Shown in pieces: positions 60,129 through 64,000 of a stretch of 64,000 nucleotides of DNA (position 1 is its first letter; every line of letters starts with the position of its first letter). A program made the translations under genes and the position numbers. Under the pieces are notes generated by a model. That model saw only the letters and a list, made by a program, of their open reading frames with translations, made no database searches and was not told where the DNA came from. The stretch is from Streptantibioticus_A sp037034305 (lineage in GTDB: Bacteria > Actinomycetota > Actinomycetes > Streptomycetales > Streptomycetaceae), in NCBI GenBank assembly GCA_037034305.1, contig JBAGJY010000031.1:11903-75902 (forward strand), given 5' to 3'.

Positions 60129-61103
60129 GTGCGTATCGCTGTCACCGGCTCCATCGCCACCGACCACCTGATGACCTTCCCCGGCCGCTTCGCCGACCAG
60201 CTCGTGGCCGACCAGCTGCACACGGTCTCGCTCTCCTTCCTGGTCGACACTCTCGACGTACGGCGCGGCGGGGTCGCGCCGAACATCTGCTTCGGCATGG
60301 GAGTGCTCGGGCTGCGGCCGATCCTGGTCGGTGCGGCGGGCTCGGACTTCGCCGAGTACCGGGCATGGCTCGACCGGCACAACGTGGACACCGCCTCGGT
60401 GAGGATCTCCGAGGTGCTGCACACGGCGCGCTTCGTGTGCACCACGGACGCAGACCACAACCAGATCGCGTCCTTCTACACCGGTGCGATGAGCGAGGCC
60501 CGGCAGATCGAGTTGCAGCCGATCGCCGAGCGGGTCGGCGGGCTCGACCTGGTGGTGATCGGCGCGGACGACCCGCAGGCGATGCTGCGGCACACCCAGG
60601 AGTGCCGCTCCCGCGGCTTCGCGTTCGCCGCGGACCCCTCGCAGCAGCTGGCCCGGCTGGAGGGGGACGAGATCCAGCTGCTGGTGGAGGGCGCGGAGTA
60701 CCTGTTCACCAACGAGTACGAGGCGGCGCTGATCCAGAACAAGACCGGCTGGTCGCCGCAGGACGTGCTGGCGAAGGTCGGCACCCGGGTGACCACGCTC
60801 GGCGCGAACGGCGTACGCATCGAGCGCGCCGGACAGCCGCCGATCGAGGTCGGCTGCGCGGAGGAGGAGCGCAAGGTCGACCCGACCGGCGTGGGCGACG
60901 CGTTCCGCGCGGGCTTCCTGGCAGGCGTGTCCTGGCAGCTGGGTCTTGAGCGCGCCGCGCAGGTGGGCTGCATGCTGGCGACCCTGGTCATCGAGACCCT
61001 GGGCACCCAGGAGTACGAGTTGCGCACGGGACACTTCCTGGAGCGCTTCACCAAGGCGTACGGGGAGCAGGCGGCGGCGGAGGTCCGGGCGCACCTGTCG
61101 TAA
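60129..61103 (+). CDS. adenosine kinase (PfkB/ribokinase family, actinobacterial type)
   Basis: 324 residues from GTG 60129. It starts MRIAVTGSIATDHLMTFPGR and has the PfkB signature DPTGVGDAFRAGFLAG with catalytic Asp257, the same number as in M. tuberculosis AdoK. RRGGVAPNICFGMGVLG and DADHNQIASFYTGAMSEARQ are further family landmarks. Near-collinear, from memory, with Rv2202c, an adenosine kinase that forms AMP from adenosine. The alternative is another sugar kinase, which the AdoK-specific segments make unlikely. Confidence 0.87.
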   Translation: MRIAVTGSIATDHLMTFPGRFADQLVADQLHTVSLSFLVDTLDVRRGGVAPNICFGMGVLGLRPILVGAAGSDFAEYRAWLDRHNVDTASVRISEVLHTARFVCTTDADHNQIASFYTGAMSEARQIELQPIAERVGGLDLVVIGADDPQAMLRHTQECRSRGFAFAADPSQQLARLEGDEIQLLVEGAEYLFTNEYEAALIQNKTGWSPQDVLAKVGTRVTTLGANGVRIERAGQPPIEVGCAEEERKVDPTGVGDAFRAGFLAGVSWQLGLERAAQVGCMLATLVIETLGTQEYELRTGHFLERFTKAYGEQAAAEVRAHLS

Positions 61104-61160
61104 CAGGGACTTCTCCCGCCCGCCCGCCCGTCGCGTCGGGTGTCGCGCCTCGTTGGGGCC

Positions 61161-62537
61161 CTACGCCCGGCGCCGCACCACGTAGGCCGTGCCGCCCGGC
61201 ACCGGGTGCTCGCCCTCGTAGCGCTGGTCCCGCATCTCGCACCACGCGGGGATGTCCAGGCGCGCCGCCTCGTCGTCGGACAGCACCGTCACCGTGCCGC
61301 CCACCGGAACGTCGCCGATCACCCTGGCCAGTTCGATCACCGGGATCGGGCACCGCCTGCCCAGCGTGTCCAGGACCAGCTCGGCGCCGCCCTCGGCCGG
61401 GGCGTCGGCCGCTTCCGCCAGGTGCCCGCGTACCCGCCGTACCACCTCGGGCAGCACGTCGAGGAAGTGGTCGACGTCCGCCTCCGGCACGCCCCGGGGC
61501 AGCGACACCCGTACGTTGCCTTCCGACAGCACGCCCATCGCCCGCAGCACATGGCTCGGCGTCAACGTGCTCGACGTACACGACGAACCGGACGAGACGG
61601 CGAAACCGGCCCGGTCCAACTCGCCCAGCAGCGCCTCACCGTCCACATACAGACAGGAGAAGGTGACCAGGTGCGGCAGCCGCCGCTTGGGATCGCCCAC
61701 CACGTCGACGTCGGGGACGAGTTGCGGAACCCGGGCCCGGATCCGGTCCACCAGGGCGGCCAGCCGCTCGCGTTCGGCCGCGGCCTCGTCCCGTACCGCG
61801 CGCAGCGACGCCGCCGCGGCCACGATCGCCGGAAGGTTCTCGAAGCCGGGCGCCCGCCCCCGCTCCCGCTCGTCCGCGGGCGCGGGCGCCGCGAACCGCA
61901 CCCCCTTGCGCACCGCCAACAGCCCAACTCCCGGCGGGCCGCCCCATTTGTGGGCACTGGCCGCCAGCAGCGACCAGTCGCCCGGCACCTGCTCCCACCC
62001 CAACGACTGTGCCGCGTCCACCAGTAGCGGTACCCCCGCCTCCCGGCAGTTCTCCGCCACCCGCGCCACCGGCTGCACCGTGCCCACCTCGTGGTTGGCC
62101 GACTGCAGACAGACCAGCGCGGTGTCGGCGCGCAGCGCCGCCCGGTACGCCTCGGGCGCCGCCCGCCCGGTGCGGTCGACGCCCACCTCGGTGACCGTAC
62201 CGCCGTCCGCCTCGTGCGCCTCGGCCGCGTGCAGCACCGACGAGTGCTCCACGGCGGAGATCACGAGGTGACGGCCCGTCCGGCGGCGCCCCGCCAGCGC
62301 TCCGGCGACGGCGGTGTGCACCGCCCGGGTGCCGGAGGAGGTGAAGCTCAGCTCGTCGGGGCGGCAGCCGACCGCCTCCGCCGCCGTCTGCCGCGCGGCG
62401 TCCAGCAGCATCCGGGCCCGCCGCCCCTCCCGGTAGAGTCGGGCCGGGTCGGCCCACCCCTCGTCCAGCGCCGCCAGCAGCGCCTGCCGGGCGACGGGGT
62501 GCAGCGGAGCGGTGGACGCCACGTCGAAGTAAGGCAC
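61161..62537 (-). CDS. cysteine desulfurase fused to TusA-like sulfur carrier
   Basis: 458 residues from GTG 62537. TAGCGT seven bases before the GTG and a poor SD suggest a leaderless message. Residues 1-370 are a class-V PLP cysteine desulfurase with Lys197 in ASAHKWGGPPGVG, SANHEVGTVQPV and the active-site Cys320 in SSGSSCTSSTL. Residues 385-458 are a TusA/SirA domain with the sulfur-carrying Cys396 in GRRCPIPVIELARV. Sulfur could thus pass within one chain from cysteine to a carrier for thio-cofactors or Fe-S use. No tusBCDE genes nearby. Confidence 0.9.
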   Translation of the reverse strand: MPYFDVASTAPLHPVARQALLAALDEGWADPARLYREGRRARMLLDAARQTAAEAVGCRPDELSFTSSGTRAVHTAVAGALAGRRRTGRHLVISAVEHSSVLHAAEAHEADGGTVTEVGVDRTGRAAPEAYRAALRADTALVCLQSANHEVGTVQPVARVAENCREAGVPLLVDAAQSLGWEQVPGDWSLLAASAHKWGGPPGVGLLAVRKGVRFAAPAPADERERGRAPGFENLPAIVAAAASLRAVRDEAAAERERLAALVDRIRARVPQLVPDVDVVGDPKRRLPHLVTFSCLYVDGEALLGELDRAGFAVSSGSSCTSSTLTPSHVLRAMGVLSEGNVRVSLPRGVPEADVDHFLDVLPEVVRRVRGHLAEAADAPAEGGAELVLDTLGRRCPIPVIELARVIGDVPVGGTVTVLSDDEAARLDIPAWCEMRDQRYEGEHPVPGGTAYVVRRRA

Positions 62538-62754
62538 GCTCTCGACGCTACCCTCCCGCCCCAGCAGGCGGAACGCCGGTCGCCCGGCCCGCGCACGGCG
62601 CGACGCGCCCTCCGGCAAACCGTACAAACCGCCACCGGGTCAGCACCCCGTCAATTGGCCACCGGAGCGCGGGATTCCACCCCTTCGGGGGCCATCCCCC
62701 GGCCGGTCCGGCGCGTTGGTACCCCTCCCCGCGTGGCCCCGATAAGCGTCCAGT

Positions 62755-62785
62755 AGGGTTTGGTCCGCATAAACATCCAAACCCT
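62755..62785 (+). promoter_or_regulatory. 9-bp inverted repeat in the ctaC promoter/leader
   Basis: AGGGTTTGG (62755-62763), 13 bases, then CCAAACCCT (62777-62785), a perfect dyad. It overlaps TAGGGT (62754-62759), a possible -10, and lies about 77 bases before the ctaC GTG. In the otherwise gene-free 324-base gap (62538-62861) this is the only strong structure. It may be an operator, or fold as a leader hairpin. Confidence 0.5.
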
Positions 62786-62861
62786 GCCCGCGCCAGGGCG
62801 CCGACCGCACGCAACGGCCGGGATCCGGGGCGCGCGGGCGAGACTCTCGGGAAGGCGCTAC

Positions 62862-63893
62862 GTGAGTCCCAACGGCTCCGACCGCAAGTCGCGGCGCCCG
62901 ATGCGGCGGCGGTTGCCGCAGGCGTTGGCCGCGGGCCTGGTCCTGGTGACCGCTACCGGTTGCACCTACAAGGACTTCCCCCGCCTCGGCATGCCCAGCC
63001 CCGCCACGGAAGAGGCACCGCGAATCCTTTCGCTCTGGCAGGGCTCCTGGGCCGCCGCACTGGCGACCGGTGTGCTCGTCTGGGGCCTGATCCTGTGGTC
63101 CGTGATCTTCCACCGGCGCAGCCGGACGAAGATCGAGGTGCCCACGCAGACCCGGTACAACATGCCGCTCGAGGCGCTGTACACCGTGGTCCCCCTTGTC
63201 GTCATCGCGGTGCTGTTCTACTTCACCGCCCGTGACGAGTCCAAGCTCCTGGAGACCTCCAAGAAGCCCGACCACATCATCAACGTGGTGGGATTCCAGT
63301 GGAGCTGGGCGTTCAACTACATCGAGGACGTGCCGGGCAGCCCGAAGTCCCCGACCGCCGTCCCGGCCGAGCTGTCGAGCATCCCGGCGACCGCGCTGCA
63401 GGGCATGCCGTCGAACGCCGGTGGCGTCTACGAGACCGGCACCCCGGCCGAGTGGGACAAGGGCAACCCCAGCCCCGGCCCGACGCTGTGGCTTCCCGAG
63501 GGGCAGACGGTCAAGTTCGTCCTCACCTCGCGGGACGTCATCCACTCCTTCTGGGTGGTGCCGTTCCTGATGAAGATGGACGTCATCCCCGGCCACACCA
63601 ACGTCTTCCAGGTCACCCCGAACAAGATCGGCACCTTCATGGGCAAGTGCGCCGAGCTGTGCGGTGTCGACCACTCCAGGATGCTGTTCAACGTCAAGGT
63701 CGTGACCCCGGCCCAGTACGAGGCGCACCTGAAGGACCTGGCCGCCAAGGGCCAGACCGGCTACCTCCCGGCGGGCATCCCGACCACGGGCAACACGCGC
63801 GACGCGAAGACGAACCGGCAGCCGGGCAGCACGACCGTCAACCAGACGGGTACCGGCACGCCGGGCAACAGCCAGTCGGAGAGTGACAAGTGA
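62862..63893 (+). CDS. ctaC: cytochrome c oxidase subunit II
   Basis: 343 residues from GTG 62862 (GGAAGG upstream). N-terminal lipobox VTATGC (Cys34), so processed to a lipoprotein. Two membrane helices (about 60-85 and 105-125) are followed by the cupredoxin domain. CuA ligands are in VIHSFWVVPF (His) and MGKCAELCGVDHSRMLF (two Cys, His, Met). The tail beyond residue 295 is disordered (Thr/Gly/Asn-rich). Part of the aa3 terminal oxidase; overlaps ctaD by four bases. Confidence 0.96.
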   Translation: MSPNGSDRKSRRPMRRRLPQALAAGLVLVTATGCTYKDFPRLGMPSPATEEAPRILSLWQGSWAAALATGVLVWGLILWSVIFHRRSRTKIEVPTQTRYNMPLEALYTVVPLVVIAVLFYFTARDESKLLETSKKPDHIINVVGFQWSWAFNYIEDVPGSPKSPTAVPAELSSIPATALQGMPSNAGGVYETGTPAEWDKGNPSPGPTLWLPEGQTVKFVLTSRDVIHSFWVVPFLMKMDVIPGHTNVFQVTPNKIGTFMGKCAELCGVDHSRMLFNVKVVTPAQYEAHLKDLAAKGQTGYLPAGIPTTGNTRDAKTNRQPGSTTVNQTGTGTPGNSQSESDK

Positions 63894-64000
63894 GCATCCT
63901 CAACGAACCCCAGGGTGCTGCCGTCGGCGGAGCCACCGAGCTTCCGCCGGTACGGCGAAAGCAGCCGGGCAACGCGGTCGTGAAGTGGCTTACCACCACC
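63890..64000 (+). CDS. ctaD: cytochrome c oxidase subunit I, start only
   Basis: GTG at 63890 overlaps the ctaC stop (GTGA). The 37 visible codons read VSILNEPQGAAVGGATELPP followed by KQPGNAVVKWLTTT, which matches the N-terminus of actinobacterial ctaD (…VVKWLTTTDHK). The gene runs off the window; no catalytic His is visible. Assigned from this segment and the ctaC-ctaD order. Confidence 0.88.
   Translation, partial: MSILNEPQGAAVGGATELPPVRRKQPGNAVVKWLTTT

Overview
The window is high-GC actinobacterial chromosome. Codon positions, frequent GTG starts, abundant GC-rich inverted-repeat terminators, a rare TTA codon and gene content (glnA/glnE/glnA2, lipA-lipB, sucB-lpd, pepA, cobTUS, pspA-pspAA, nadA, erpA, ctaC-ctaD) point to Streptomyces or a close relative in the Streptomycetaceae. 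It looks like a core-arm segment; I recall the same order in S. coelicolor around SCO2155-SCO2241, read in reverse. No rRNA, tRNA, CRISPR array, phage or intact insertion sequence was recognised.

Layout. 1-9433: a hydrolase fragment, glnA2, an M23 peptidase, a DUF4097 lipoprotein, a decayed response-regulator fragment, a lone accessory gene (SRA-like domain plus PD-(D/E)XK nuclease) and glnE. 9463-16284: a PAP2 phosphatase, a GH13 alpha-glucosidase pseudogene, a sigma-factor-like membrane protein, a rhomboid-like protein, murJ and a monooxygenase-fold protein. 16742-24698: an SPW protein, glnA with its GlnR operator, an RDD protein, a DUF4191 protein, lipA, lipB and an HTH/TPR regulator. 24742-29873: an FAD oxidoreductase, an epimerase, DUF4240, an SDR with an altered active site and a WYL regulator. 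29996-35141: sucB, lpd and pepA.

35241-43633 is an accessory island. It holds a rearranged Scr1-type cluster (DUF397, an ATPase-regulator chimera and a reversed ATPase remnant), a DUF1266 protein, and a three-gene polymorphic-toxin module (WXG-like partner, 1550-residue RHS toxin with a UUA codon, putative immunity gene). 43810-48643 carries late cobalamin genes cobS, cobT and a cobU fused to a degenerate metallo-beta-lactamase-like domain. 48791-55698 is an envelope-stress neighbourhood: HtrA-like lipoprotein protease, methyltransferase, DUF3043, pspA-pspAA, a NarL-type two-component pair and an acetyltransferase. 56032-64000 carries nadA, erpA, two proteins of unknown function, adenosine kinase, a cysteine desulfurase-TusA fusion, and ctaC running into ctaD.

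How the genes connect. Nitrogen: GlnA keeps the adenylylation tyrosine (Y397) for GlnE, while GlnA2 has Trp there. A full GlnR operator precedes glnA and a GlnR-like half-operator precedes glnA2. Lipoate: LipB and LipA load the lipoyl domains of SucB, and Lpd reoxidises them. Fe-S supply: ErpA and the desulfurase fusion sit near Fe-S clients LipA and NadA.

The most novel items are the SRA/PD-(D/E)XK candidate modification-dependent nuclease, the ATPase/regulator chimera with its opposite-strand remnant, the RHS module, and paired dyads at the nadA and ctaC promoters.
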